Assembly: GCA_013696665.1 (NCBI GenBank)
Contig: JACCYC010000098.1
Location: 1-9,264, forward strand
Direction: 5' to 3'
Source: Burkholderiaceae bacterium
GTDB taxonomy: Bacteria > Pseudomonadota > Gammaproteobacteria > Burkholderiales > Burkholderiaceae_F
DNA: 9,264 bases
The notes beneath the pieces were generated by a model. It had not been told where the DNA came from and ran no database searches. It saw nothing but the letters and a program-made list of their open reading frames with translations. A program made the position numbers and the translations under genes. The first letter of the stretch is position 1. Every line of letters begins with the position of its first letter. Positions 1-7,442 of this stretch are shown in pieces.

Positions 1-196
1 AACGCGGCAGCAACGAGAACACGAATGGCCTGCTCCGGCAGTACATGCCGAAGGGCATCGACATCTCGAGCTACTCACAAGCCAAGCTCAACGCAGTAGC
101 GAGACAATTGAATGAGAGGCCACGGAAGACTCTCGACCTCCAGACACCCGCTGAAATGTTCAGCCAATCTGTTGCGTTGACCGGTTGAATCCGCCG
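1..196 (+). mobile_element. Right-hand end of an IS30-family insertion sequence (boundary approximate)
   Basis: The transposase tail at 3-188 implies that the window begins inside an insertion sequence. In IS30-family elements the terminal inverted repeat lies at or just past the transposase stop codon, so the element probably ends a few bases to a few tens of bases after 188. A plausible inner part of that repeat is the GTTGCGTTGACCGGTTGAAT stretch at 172-191. The left end is outside the window, so the repeat cannot be paired and no target duplication can be seen. The coordinate 196 is only an estimate. The rest of the gap, up to 261, shows no convincing terminator or strong promoter. Confidence 0.45.
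3..188 (+). CDS. IS30-family transposase, C-terminal fragment (5' end outside the window)
   Basis: This reading frame is open from base 3 to a TGA at 186-188 and gives 61 residues. It starts with RGSNENTNGLLRQYMPKG and continues through a segment of the form LN-x-RPRKTL-D-x-x-TPAE. That is the conserved tail of IS30-type DDE transposases, including the region around the catalytic glutamate (the E of SNENTNG) and the terminal RPRKTL...P-E motif. The enzyme catalyses cut-and-paste or copy-out transposition of its own insertion sequence. Only the 3' end is visible, so whether the gene is intact cannot be judged. It is a separate unit from the downstream genes. Family assignment is confident; the individual IS name is not recognised. 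Confidence 0.9.
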   Translation, partial: RGSNENTNGLLRQYMPKGIDISSYSQAKLNAVARQLNERPRKTLDLQTPAEMFSQSVALTG

Positions 197-261
197 TCGA
201 AAGCAGTCGATCCGGAAACCGCGGGCCTCCCCGGCGACGCGACCGCCGTAGTATCGGCAGC

Positions 262-2103
262 GTGACCGCTCCTCACTCCAGCGAAGCATCCCGTTCTCCC
301 CGTACAACGTCTGCCACCGGTTTGCCCGAAACCGCCCTAGCCTCGCGCTCCGTGCGGCCGCTTGCGGCGCTAGCGCCGTTTTTAAAACCGTACAAGAAAC
401 AGATCGCCCTCGCGCTGCTTTTCCTGCTGCTCGCAGCGGCTGCCACGCTGGCGTTGCCTGCGGCAATCAAGAGCCTGGTCGATCACGGCTTTGCGGCCGA
501 CGTCAGCGATTCAGCGGAGCGACTCGCCGCTGTGCGCCGCCAGTTTTTGCTGTTCATTCCCCTCGCACTTGCGATGGCTGTCTTCACCTCAGCGCGATTC
601 TTCATGGTGACGTGGCTTGGCGAGCGTGTTACTGCCGACCTTCGCGCTGCGGTGTATTCGCACGTTCTGCAACAGAGCCCGCATTTTTTTGAAACGCTGA
701 AGACCGGCGAGGTGTTGTCGCGCTTGACAACCGACACCACGGTGATTCAGACGGCGGTGGGTTCGAGCATCTCGATGGGGTTGCGCAACACCGTGCTGTT
801 TATCGGCGGCCTGACGATGCTGGTGATTACGAGTCCGCGGTTGATGGGGATCGTGCTGGCGGTCATCGGCCTCGTGGTGCTGCCGGCGGTGTTCTTTGGC
901 CGCCGCGTGCGCAAACTATCGCGTGCGAGCCAGGACAGGATCGCGGACTCGAGCGCGATTGCCGGCGAGATATTGAATGCGATCTCCGTGGTGCAAAGTT
1001 TCACGCAGCAGGGGTACGAGAGCCGGCGCTTTGGGGAGGCCAACGAACGCGCATTTGATACGTCGATCCGCCGCACTAGGGCACGTTCGCTGTTGACAGC
1101 CTTCGTGATTGTCGGCGTGTTTGCATCGCTTCTGTATGGCGTCTACTCCGGCGCGCAGTCGGTAATCGCGGGACGCATCTCGCTCGGCGAGTTATCGGAA
1201 TCGGTGCTGTACGTAATGCTGGTTGCGTCGAGCGTCGCAGTGCTGGCCGAAGTGTGGGGCGAGGTCGTGCGCTCAGCCGGTGCCACGGAGCGACTGGTCG
1301 AGTTGCTCGGCACGCGCTCCGACATTGCTGACCCCGCGCATGCGCAACCCCTGCCGGGTGCCGGCGGCGGCATGCAGGTCGAATTTGATCAGGTCACGTT
1401 TCACTATTCATCGCGACCTGCGTATTCGGTATTGGATGACCTGTCGCTGCGCATTGACGCGGGCGAGACGGTCGCGCTGGTTGGCCCGTCAGGCGCCGGC
1501 AAGACCACGATTTTTCAACTGTTGCTTCGTTTCTATGACGTGACTCAAGGCGTGATCCGCCTTGACGGGGTGCCACTGACCGACGCGCGCCTCGACGATG
1601 TTCGGGCGCGTATCGCGCTGGTCCCGCAAGATGCCGTGATTTTTTCTGCCGATGCAATGGAGAACATCCGGTACGGCAGACCGAGCGCGACTGATGACGA
1701 AGTTACTGCTGCCGCACGGTCGGCGTTTGCCGACGATTTCATTCGTGCGTTGCCCGAGGGCTATCGCAGTTTCCTGGGCGAGCGCGGCGTGCGGCTCTCT
1801 GGCGGCCAGCGCCAAAGGATCTCTATCGCGCGCGCGATCCTGAAGAACGCGCCGCTGCTGCTGCTCGACGAGGCGACCAGTGCGCTCGATGCAGAAAGCG
1901 AGCAGGTCGTTCAGCGAGCGCTGCAGGCAGCGATGTCGGATCGCACAACCATTGTCATCGCGCACCGGCTCGCCACCGTGCAGCGTGCCGACCGCATCGT
2001 CGTGCTCGACCATGGCCGCGTCGTCGAGGTCGGCCGTCACGAGCAACTGGTGGCCACCGACGGCCTGTACGCGCGCCTTGCGGCGCTGCAGTTTTCAGTG
2101 TGA
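262..2103 (+). CDS. Fused ABC exporter, transmembrane plus ATPase half-transporter (MsbA-related)
   Basis: The 613-residue protein has an N-terminal six-helix exporter domain (about residues 40-335; hydrophobic runs near 46-68, 95-117, 175-213, 277-297 and 312-330). A complete nucleotide-binding domain follows at about 371-605. Visible ATPase motifs are Walker A GPSGAGKT (408-415), Q-loop Gln456, signature LSGGQ (512-516), Walker B ending in Asp536-Glu537, D-loop SALD, and switch His568. All catalytic residues are intact. Such half-transporters work as homodimers in the inner membrane and export lipids, drugs or peptides; the substrate cannot be read from sequence. The start is GTG at 262 with no good Shine-Dalgarno sequence. 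A GTG at 352 (residue 31) would give about 583 residues, closer to the usual family length, so the first 30 Ser/Thr/Ala-rich residues are doubtful. It is the first gene after the IS end, and the thyA start codon lies 26 bp beyond its stop. Confidence 0.93.
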   Translation: MTAPHSSEASRSPRTTSATGLPETALASRSVRPLAALAPFLKPYKKQIALALLFLLLAAAATLALPAAIKSLVDHGFAADVSDSAERLAAVRRQFLLFIPLALAMAVFTSARFFMVTWLGERVTADLRAAVYSHVLQQSPHFFETLKTGEVLSRLTTDTTVIQTAVGSSISMGLRNTVLFIGGLTMLVITSPRLMGIVLAVIGLVVLPAVFFGRRVRKLSRASQDRIADSSAIAGEILNAISVVQSFTQQGYESRRFGEANERAFDTSIRRTRARSLLTAFVIVGVFASLLYGVYSGAQSVIAGRISLGELSESVLYVMLVASSVAVLAEVWGEVVRSAGATERLVELLGTRSDIADPAHAQPLPGAGGGMQVEFDQVTFHYSSRPAYSVLDDLSLRIDAGETVALVGPSGAGKTTIFQLLLRFYDVTQGVIRLDGVPLTDARLDDVRARIALVPQDAVIFSADAMENIRYGRPSATDDEVTAAARSAFADDFIRALPEGYRSFLGERGVRLSGGQRQRISIARAILKNAPLLLLDEATSALDAESEQVVQRALQAAMSDRTTIVIAHRLATVQRADRIVVLDHGRVVEVGRHEQLVATDGLYARLAALQFSV

Positions 2104-2129
2104 TGACTGGGCGAAAGTAGAATCGCGCC

Positions 2130-2954
2130 ATGCAGCAATACGAAGACTTCATGCGCCACGTATTCGAGCGCGGCGTGGTCAAGGCGGATCGCACCGGGAC
2201 CGGCACTCGCTCGTGGTTCGGGTACCAGATGCGTTTCGATCTCGGCGCCGGTTTTCCGCTGATCACAACGAAGAAGCTTCACTTGCGCTCGATCATTTAC
2301 GAATTGCTGTGGTTCCTGCGCGGCTCGAGCAACATCCAATATCTGCACGACCATCAGGTGACGATCTGGGACGAATGGGCGCGAGAGGACGGCGAACTGG
2401 GTCCCGTTTACGGCGTGCAATGGCGGTCGTGGCCAGCACCCGACGGCGGAACGATCGATCAGATCTCGCAGGTCCTGCGCGAAATCAAGCAGAACCCGGA
2501 TTCGCGGCGCCTGATCGTGTCAGCGTGGAACGTTGGCGATATTCCGAAAATGGCGTTGCCGCCATGCCATCTACTGTTCCAGTTCTATGTTGCGCCGGCT
2601 GACTCCTCGTCAACATCTGCGGCTCGCGGGAAGTTGTCGTGCCAGCTCTATCAACGGAGCTGCGATGTCTTTATCGGCGTGCCGTTCAACATTGCAAGCT
2701 ACGCGCTTTTGACGCACATGGTCGCGCAGCAGTGCGACCTCGACGTTGGCGACTTCGTCTGGACGGGTGGCGATTGCCACATTTACAGCAATCATTTTGA
2801 CCAGGTGCGCGAGCAACTCACCCGCGCGCCGCGACCTTATCCAAAGCTAGTCCTCAAGCGCAAGCCGCAGTCGTTGTTTGATTTTCGTTACGAAGACTTC
2901 GAGATCGAGGCGTACGACCCCCACCCCCACATCAAGGCGCCGGTTGCAGTGTGA
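2130..2954 (+). CDS. thyA: Thymidylate synthase
   Basis: ThyA methylates dUMP to dTMP using 5,10-methylene-tetrahydrofolate, releasing dihydrofolate. The 274-residue cytosolic enzyme matches the E. coli type almost throughout. Visible residues are the phosphate-binding Arg21 in RTGTGT, catalytic Cys146 in LPPCH, Arg176 in YQRSCD, Asn187 in PFNIASYA, and His217 and Tyr219 in GGDCHIYSNH. The C-terminus IKAPVAV is the flexible end that closes over the active site. E. coli ThyA has 264 residues. The extra 10 here are a Ser/Ala-rich insertion at about 156-165 (PADSSSTSAAR), between strands just after the catalytic cysteine; numbering before it equals E. coli and after it is shifted by ten. The start is ATG 2130, 26 bp after the transporter stop. 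The stop overlaps the folA GTG start, which implies translational coupling with the enzyme that recycles its folate product. Confidence 0.98.
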   Translation: MQQYEDFMRHVFERGVVKADRTGTGTRSWFGYQMRFDLGAGFPLITTKKLHLRSIIYELLWFLRGSSNIQYLHDHQVTIWDEWAREDGELGPVYGVQWRSWPAPDGGTIDQISQVLREIKQNPDSRRLIVSAWNVGDIPKMALPPCHLLFQFYVAPADSSSTSAARGKLSCQLYQRSCDVFIGVPFNIASYALLTHMVAQQCDLDVGDFVWTGGDCHIYSNHFDQVREQLTRAPRPYPKLVLKRKPQSLFDFRYEDFEIEAYDPHPHIKAPVAV

Positions 2955-3439
2955 CGGCGGCGACGATCACACTGATCGCAGCGCTCGCACGTAACGGGGT
3001 GATCGGACACAACAATCAAATTCCCTGGAAAATTCCCGGCGAGCTCGCCTACTTCAAACGAATGACCATGGGGCACCCTATCGTGATGGGCCGCAAGACG
3101 TGGGAGTCGATCGGTCGACCTCTACCCGGGCGGCGCAACATCGTCGTAAGCCGAGACAGGTGCTACGCAGCGCCCGGCGCCGAAGTTGCCGGCAGTTTGG
3201 ATGAGGCATTGCACCTGGTGCGCGAAGCAGAAGCCTTCGTCATCGGCGGTGCGCAGATCTATGGCGAAGCGATGCCGCGCGCTCACCGGATGCTGTTGAC
3301 GGAAATAGACGCCGATCTCGAGGGCGATACGTTCTTTCCCCGGTTCAATAGAGATGAGTGGCGCGAGACCCGGCGCGAGAATCACCCGCCCACGGCGGAA
3401 CGCTTGTTCGGTTATTCGTTTGTAACCTACGAACGCTGA
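2951..3439 (+). CDS. folA: Dihydrofolate reductase
   Basis: FolA reduces dihydrofolate to tetrahydrofolate with NADPH, completing the cycle started by the upstream ThyA, and is the target of trimethoprim. At 162 residues it has normal bacterial length. Visible motifs are the Met20-loop region NGVIGHNNQIPW, the substrate helix PGELAYFKRMTMG, the NADPH-binding GRKTWESIGRPLPGRRN (47-63), IGG near 98-100, and Thr117 in LTEID. The catalytic acid, Asp27 in E. coli, is Glu31 here; glutamate also serves in vertebrate enzymes, so activity is expected. The start is a GTG at 2951-2953 that overlaps the thyA TGA in the sequence GTGA. No ATG lies in frame nearby that keeps the N-terminal beta strand, so the GTG is well supported. 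Translation probably depends on ribosomes finishing thyA. Confidence 0.97.
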   Translation: MTAATITLIAALARNGVIGHNNQIPWKIPGELAYFKRMTMGHPIVMGRKTWESIGRPLPGRRNIVVSRDRCYAAPGAEVAGSLDEALHLVREAEAFVIGGAQIYGEAMPRAHRMLLTEIDADLEGDTFFPRFNRDEWRETRRENHPPTAERLFGYSFVTYER

Positions 3440-3452
3440 GCGCGGCTGAGCG

Positions 3453-4187
3453 ATGCCGGAAGGCCCATCGATTGTGATCTTGCGCGAGCAGGTCGCGCCG
3501 TTTGCCGGTCGCAAAGTGCTACGCGTCGCAGGCAACAGCAAGGTCGAGCTGCAAAGGATGCGCGGCCAGCGGGTGCTCGAGTTCCGTAGCTGGGGAAAGC
3601 ACTTTCTGATTGAGTTTCCGGACTTTTCGATGCGCGTGCACTTTCTACTGTTTGGAAGCTACCGCATCAACGAACGAAAGGAAGCAGCGCCGCGAATGAG
3701 CCTTGCATTCCAGCGAGGCGAGCTCAATTTCTACGCGTGTTCGCTGAAGTATGTCGAGGGCGATCTCGACCAGAGCTACGTCTGGAGCGGCGATGTCATG
3801 TCCGACCAATGGGACCCGCGCGCCGCGCGTCGCAAGCTGAAAGCGCGCCCTGCAATGCTGGTCTGCGATGCGTTACTGGACCAAACTATTTTTGCCGGCG
3901 TAGGCAACATCATCAAGAACGAAGTACTGTTTCGTATCCACGTGCACCCACAGAGCACAATTGGCGCACTGCCCACGCGAAAGTTGGGCGAATTGATCAA
4001 GCAGGCGCGGGAATACAGCTTCGATTTCTACAAATGGAAAAAGGCGTTCGTGCTCAAGAAGCATTACTTGGTGCACACAAAGAAGCTCTGCCCGCGGTGT
4101 GCAATTCCGCTGCAGTTTCGCGCTTCACTCGGTCAAAGCCAGCGCCGCAGTTTCTTCTGCGACCATTGCCAGCGGCTCTATGAGTGA
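3453..4187 (+). CDS. Fpg/Nei-family DNA glycosylase/AP lyase
   Basis: This 244-residue protein belongs to the Fpg (MutM)/Nei family, which excises oxidised bases from DNA and nicks the resulting abasic site. Features in order are: N-terminal MPEGPS with the catalytic Pro2 (Schiff-base nucleophile after Met removal) and Glu3; the beta-hairpin Lys49 in SWGKHF; the helix-two-turn-helix region around LLDQTIFAGVGNIIKNEVLF (about 142-161); and a C-terminal zinc finger with Cys213, Cys216, Cys236 and Cys239, with Arg232 just before the last pair. The protein is somewhat shorter than typical Fpg or Nei (about 260-275 residues). The family's next conserved acid, the second Glu of MPEGPE or MPELPE, is Ser6 here. 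It therefore looks like a separate subgroup rather than classical MutM or Nei, and base specificity is uncertain. ATG 3453 is 13 bp after folA; the stop overlaps the kinase start by 8 bp. Confidence 0.88.
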   Translation: MPEGPSIVILREQVAPFAGRKVLRVAGNSKVELQRMRGQRVLEFRSWGKHFLIEFPDFSMRVHFLLFGSYRINERKEAAPRMSLAFQRGELNFYACSLKYVEGDLDQSYVWSGDVMSDQWDPRAARRKLKARPAMLVCDALLDQTIFAGVGNIIKNEVLFRIHVHPQSTIGALPTRKLGELIKQAREYSFDFYKWKKAFVLKKHYLVHTKKLCPRCAIPLQFRASLGQSQRRSFFCDHCQRLYE

Positions 4188-6990
4188 ACCCGAGCGCGCT
4201 GGCAGCCGCAGCCGTATCAGTTTTCGCAACGCTTACAGCCTCGCAGCCGGGGCCGTTGTCGTTGCGGCGATCGTCCGCTGGCTGCTCGATCCCCTTCTCG
4301 GCGAGCACCTCCCCTTACTGACGTTCTATCTGGCGGTCGCCGTCACCGCTTGGTACGGCGGCTTGCGGCCTGCGTTGCTGGCAACGGCGCTGGGTTTCGC
4401 CGCGGCGGTCGCGATGTTTGTTCCTGTCCGTCTGGACGGCATGCGGCAGATAGCCGATGCACGGTGGGCCGACTGGCTACCGTACCTTGTACTAGCGGTG
4501 ACATTTGCAGTGTTCGGACAAGCCAAGAAAAACGCGCTAAAGCGGGCGGAAGAGCGAAGCGAAACCCTGCAAGTCACACTGTCGAGTATCGGCGACGGAG
4601 TCATCGTCACCGATGTGGAGGGCAACGTCACGTCGCTTAATCCGGTAGCGGAGGCACTGACGGGGTGGGCCCTGAGTGACGCGCGCGGGATCGCACTGGA
4701 GGAAGTGTTCAACATCGTCAACGAGGAAACTCGTGACTCTGCTGAAAATCCGGTCGCAAAGGTTCTCGAACACGGGCAAATTGTTGCGCTGGCAAACCAC
4801 ACCGTGCTTATCGCCCGGGACGGCGCCGAACGGCCGATCGACGACAGCGCTGCGCCCATTCGAGCGGAAAATGTGAAGTTGATTGGCGTGGTGCTGATTT
4901 TCCGCGACGTGACCGAAATACGGCGCGCCGAACGCTCACTGCGCGCCAGCGAAGCCAGAAAGTCGGCCGTATTGCAAACGGCACTGGATGCGATCGTCAA
5001 CATCGATCATGACGGCAATATCGTTGACTTCAACCCGGCGGCAGAGCGCATGTTCGGGTACGCGCGCGACGAGGTCATCGGTCGTGAGATGGGCAGCGTA
5101 ATTGTGCCCCCTTCGCTGCGTGAAAATCATTTCAAGGGATTGGCGCGCTTTCTCGAAACGGGCGAAGAGCATGTGCTGAACCGCCAGCTGCAGCTGACGG
5201 CAATGCGATCTGACGGCAGCGAGTTTCCGGTGGAGCTCGCAATCACCGCAACGGGCGACCCGCAGCACCCCATTTTCACCGGTTATCTGCGCGATATCAG
5301 TGACCGTAAGAAGAGCGAGGACGCGCTGCGTGCCGCACACGGTGACCTCGAACGCCGCGTCGTGCAGCGGACCGCCGACCTGCTTGAAGCGCACGGGTTC
5401 ACGCACGCCCTGCTCGATAGCCTGCAAACCGGGATTGTTGCGTGCAACGCGCAGGGTGTGCTGACCCTTTTCAATCAGGCGACGCGAGAATTTCACGGGC
5501 TTCCGCAAGCTCCTCTGCCGGCCGATCAATGGGCGCAGCACTACGACCTCTATCAGGCCGATGGCCGCACGCCGATGGCAAAGGAGGACATCCCGCTTTT
5601 TCGCGCACTGAAAGGCGAACGCGTGCGCGACGTCGAAATGGTCATCGCGCCAAAGCAGGGCAAGCTGCGCGTGGTGGGTGCCAGCGGCCAATCGTTCTAT
5701 GACGACGTTGGCAAACATCTGGGCGCGGTGGTGTCGATGCACGACATCACCGAGGCCCGCCAGGCGGCGCAGGCTTTGCGCGACGCGCACGCGGATCTTG
5801 AACAACGTGTGGCGATGCGGACCGCCGAGCTCGACGAAGCCAACCGCGCGCTGCAGCAGGCGGATCGACGCAAGGACGAGTTTCTCGCAACGCTGGGTCA
5901 CGAACTGCGCAATCCGCTGGCGCCGCTACGCAATGGATTGCAGGTCATGCGGTTGGCAAAGGCAGATGCAGATGCGGTGGAGCGAGCACGCGCAATGATG
6001 GACCGGCAACTGACGCAGATCATCCGGCTTGTCGATGATCTGCTGGACGTCAATCGCATCAGCCGCGGCACGTTCGCGTTGCGGATCGAACGCGCCAATT
6101 TGCTAGACATCGTGCACCACGCGCTCGAAACCTGCGGGCCACCGATGGAACAGCAGGAGCATCGTCTTACGGTGTCGTTGCCACCCGTCCCTGTCTATGT
6201 TGATGCCGACGCGGCACGCCTGTCGCAGGCGTTGTGCAATTTGATGGTCAATGCGGCCAAATACACACCGGCCGGTGGCGAAATCTCGCTGACAGTCCGC
6301 AGAATGGAAGGCCAGGCAGTGGTTTCGATCAAGGACTCAGGTGTTGGCATTGCGCCTGAGATGTTGCGCGACATATTCGAAATGTTCACGCAGGTGGATC
6401 GCTCATTCGCGTCGTCTCAGGCCGGCCTAGGCATCGGCCTGACGGTGGTTCGCAGCCTGATCGAAATGCACGGCGGAGTCGTCGAAGCTCATAGCGAGGG
6501 GCTTGGCAAAGGGAGCGAATTTACGGTGCGGTTGCCGGTCGCCGTGATTCAGGAACAGGACATCGATCGGATCAGTGCGCAGCCACCGACGTCGAAACCA
6601 GGCGGACGGCGGGTGCTGATTGCGGATGACAACGAAGACGCGGCGGCCAGCCTGGCGATGTTGCTTGGCATGATGGGAAATGAAACGCGTACCGCGCCCG
6701 ATGGGCTCGCTGCGCTCGACATCGGAGCAAAATTTTCGCCGGAGATCGTTCTACTCGACATCGGCATGCCCAAGCTCAACGGCTACGACGCGGCGCGGTG
6801 CATACGCGAGCAAAAATGGGGCGCCGGTGTGGTGCTTGTGGCGCTGACCGGGCTGGGCCAGGACGAAGACCGGCGACGGTCGCACGAAGCAGGATTTGAC
6901 CTTCACCTCGTCAAGCCGGTTGAGCCGGTTGCATTGGAAAAGCTGCTGGCCTTGATTCCGTCTGCGCCTTCTACTGTCGCCGAAACGTGA
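4180..6990 (+). CDS. Membrane-anchored hybrid histidine kinase with three PAS domains and C-terminal receiver
   Basis: This is a sensor kinase of 936 residues. Layout: four hydrophobic helices at about 19-36, 45-60, 63-81 and 98-114, resembling the KdpD/DUF4118-type membrane module with no large periplasmic loop. Then come PAS1 (about 127-245), PAS2 (about 258-375) and PAS3 (about 403-525). The dimerisation domain has phospho-acceptor His574 in LGHELRNPL. The ATPase domain has Asn691, DSGVGI (719-724) and GLGIGL (749-754). The receiver (about 811-930) has the acidic pair Asp816/Asp817, acceptor Asp860 and Lys912. All phosphotransfer residues are present; no Hpt or DNA-binding output domain is attached, so phosphate would pass to separate partners. 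The longer frame can be read from 4099, but ATG 4180 is chosen because it overlaps the glycosylase stop by only 8 bp (ATGAGTGA) and the upstream extension is its shadow. The signal is unknown; PAS domains in the cytosol suggest redox, gas or small-molecule sensing. Confidence 0.93.
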   Translation: MSEPERAGSRSRISFRNAYSLAAGAVVVAAIVRWLLDPLLGEHLPLLTFYLAVAVTAWYGGLRPALLATALGFAAAVAMFVPVRLDGMRQIADARWADWLPYLVLAVTFAVFGQAKKNALKRAEERSETLQVTLSSIGDGVIVTDVEGNVTSLNPVAEALTGWALSDARGIALEEVFNIVNEETRDSAENPVAKVLEHGQIVALANHTVLIARDGAERPIDDSAAPIRAENVKLIGVVLIFRDVTEIRRAERSLRASEARKSAVLQTALDAIVNIDHDGNIVDFNPAAERMFGYARDEVIGREMGSVIVPPSLRENHFKGLARFLETGEEHVLNRQLQLTAMRSDGSEFPVELAITATGDPQHPIFTGYLRDISDRKKSEDALRAAHGDLERRVVQRTADLLEAHGFTHALLDSLQTGIVACNAQGVLTLFNQATREFHGLPQAPLPADQWAQHYDLYQADGRTPMAKEDIPLFRALKGERVRDVEMVIAPKQGKLRVVGASGQSFYDDVGKHLGAVVSMHDITEARQAAQALRDAHADLEQRVAMRTAELDEANRALQQADRRKDEFLATLGHELRNPLAPLRNGLQVMRLAKADADAVERARAMMDRQLTQIIRLVDDLLDVNRISRGTFALRIERANLLDIVHHALETCGPPMEQQEHRLTVSLPPVPVYVDADAARLSQALCNLMVNAAKYTPAGGEISLTVRRMEGQAVVSIKDSGVGIAPEMLRDIFEMFTQVDRSFASSQAGLGIGLTVVRSLIEMHGGVVEAHSEGLGKGSEFTVRLPVAVIQEQDIDRISAQPPTSKPGGRRVLIADDNEDAAASLAMLLGMMGNETRTAPDGLAALDIGAKFSPEIVLLDIGMPKLNGYDAARCIREQKWGAGVVLVALTGLGQDEDRRRSHEAGFDLHLVKPVEPVALEKLLALIPSAPSTVAET

Positions 6991-7006
6991 CGCCCCAGCG
7001 CAGCAA

Positions 7007-7429
7007 ATGACCGAGCATCCTCCAAAAGTCATCATCACCAAGATCGGTTTCGATGGTCACGATCGCGGCAGCCGAATCATCGCGGCTTTTTTGCGCGACG
7101 CTGGAATGGAAGTGATCTACACGCCGCCGTGGCAGGAGGTGGCAACCGTTGTCAAGCTCGCGCTCGAGGAAGATGCCGAGGTCATCGGCATCTCGTCACT
7201 CGCAACCGATCACCTGCTCGTGCCGCGCCTGATGGCGGCGCTGCGCGAAGCCGAGATGCATGACGTGCAGGTGATCGTTGGCGGCATCGTGCCCGCACGT
7301 GACGAAAAGATGCTGCTCGATGCGGGTGTGGCGCGCGTGTTTCATCCCGGCACTGCGCTGGAGGAAATCGCGACCGAAATTCGCCAGTTGTCAGCGCGTA
7401 CGCGCACGGCACGAAGCAGTGAGCTGTAA
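7007..7429 (+). CDS. B12-binding small subunit of an acyl-CoA mutase
   Basis: This 140-residue protein is a stand-alone cobalamin-binding domain of the methylmalonyl-CoA mutase C-terminal type. The base-off/His-on signature is complete: Lys12, Asp16-Gly-His18-Asp-Arg-Gly21 (FDGHDRG), followed by Ser63-Ser64-Leu65 and the glycine pair Gly92-Gly93 in VGGIVP. His18 would replace dimethylbenzimidazole as the lower cobalt ligand. It should pair with the large subunit encoded 13 bp downstream to form the active heteromeric mutase; this split arrangement is known for archaeal methylmalonyl-CoA mutases and for 2-hydroxyisobutyryl-CoA, isobutyryl-CoA and pivalyl-CoA mutases. Length fits those small subunits. 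ATG 7007 is 16 bp after the kinase stop, with only a poor ribosome site in front of it. Substrate specificity comes from the large subunit, not this one. Confidence 0.94.
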   Translation: MTEHPPKVIITKIGFDGHDRGSRIIAAFLRDAGMEVIYTPPWQEVATVVKLALEEDAEVIGISSLATDHLLVPRLMAALREAEMHDVQVIVGGIVPARDEKMLLDAGVARVFHPGTALEEIATEIRQLSARTRTARSSEL

Positions 7430-7430
7430 T

Positions 7431-7436
7431 AAGGGA
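7431..7436 (+). promoter_or_regulatory. Shine-Dalgarno site for the mutase large subunit
   Basis: AAGGGA lies 6 bases before ATG 7443, directly behind the small-subunit stop codon. It fixes the start of the large subunit; the frame is open upstream to 7278, but that part overlaps the small-subunit gene in another frame. It is the clearest ribosome site in the window, which suggests strong translation of this gene. Confidence 0.75.
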
Positions 7437-7442
7437 AACGCC

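Noticed and set aside
249..254. TAGTAT as a -10 element just before the exporter start
   Set aside because: It matches the consensus at only four of six bases and has no -35 partner at the right spacing; it would make a nearly leaderless transcript.
1489..2046. Minus-strand open frame of 185 codons inside the exporter ATPase domain
   Set aside because: It is a mirror of the conserved Walker and signature region; no independent start signal or known domain.
2951..3439. Glu31 in place of the catalytic Asp of E. coli DHFR as a sign of a defective or novel enzyme
   Set aside because: Glutamate serves as the catalytic acid in other functional DHFRs and the remaining motifs are intact.
4099..4179. 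Possible 27-residue N-terminal extension of the kinase from ATG 4099
   Set aside because: It overlaps the zinc-finger coding part of the glycosylase, has no ribosome site, and ATG 4180 gives the natural short overlap.
4936..5901. Long minus-strand open frame of 321 codons inside the kinase gene
   Set aside because: It lies wholly antisense to the well-supported PAS and kinase domains, has no recognisable motifs, and such frames are common in GC-rich DNA.
7278..7442. Possible 55-residue N-terminal extension of the mutase large subunit
   Set aside because: It overlaps the small-subunit gene out of frame, is Cys/Arg-rich like a shadow frame, and ATG 7443 has a good ribosome site.
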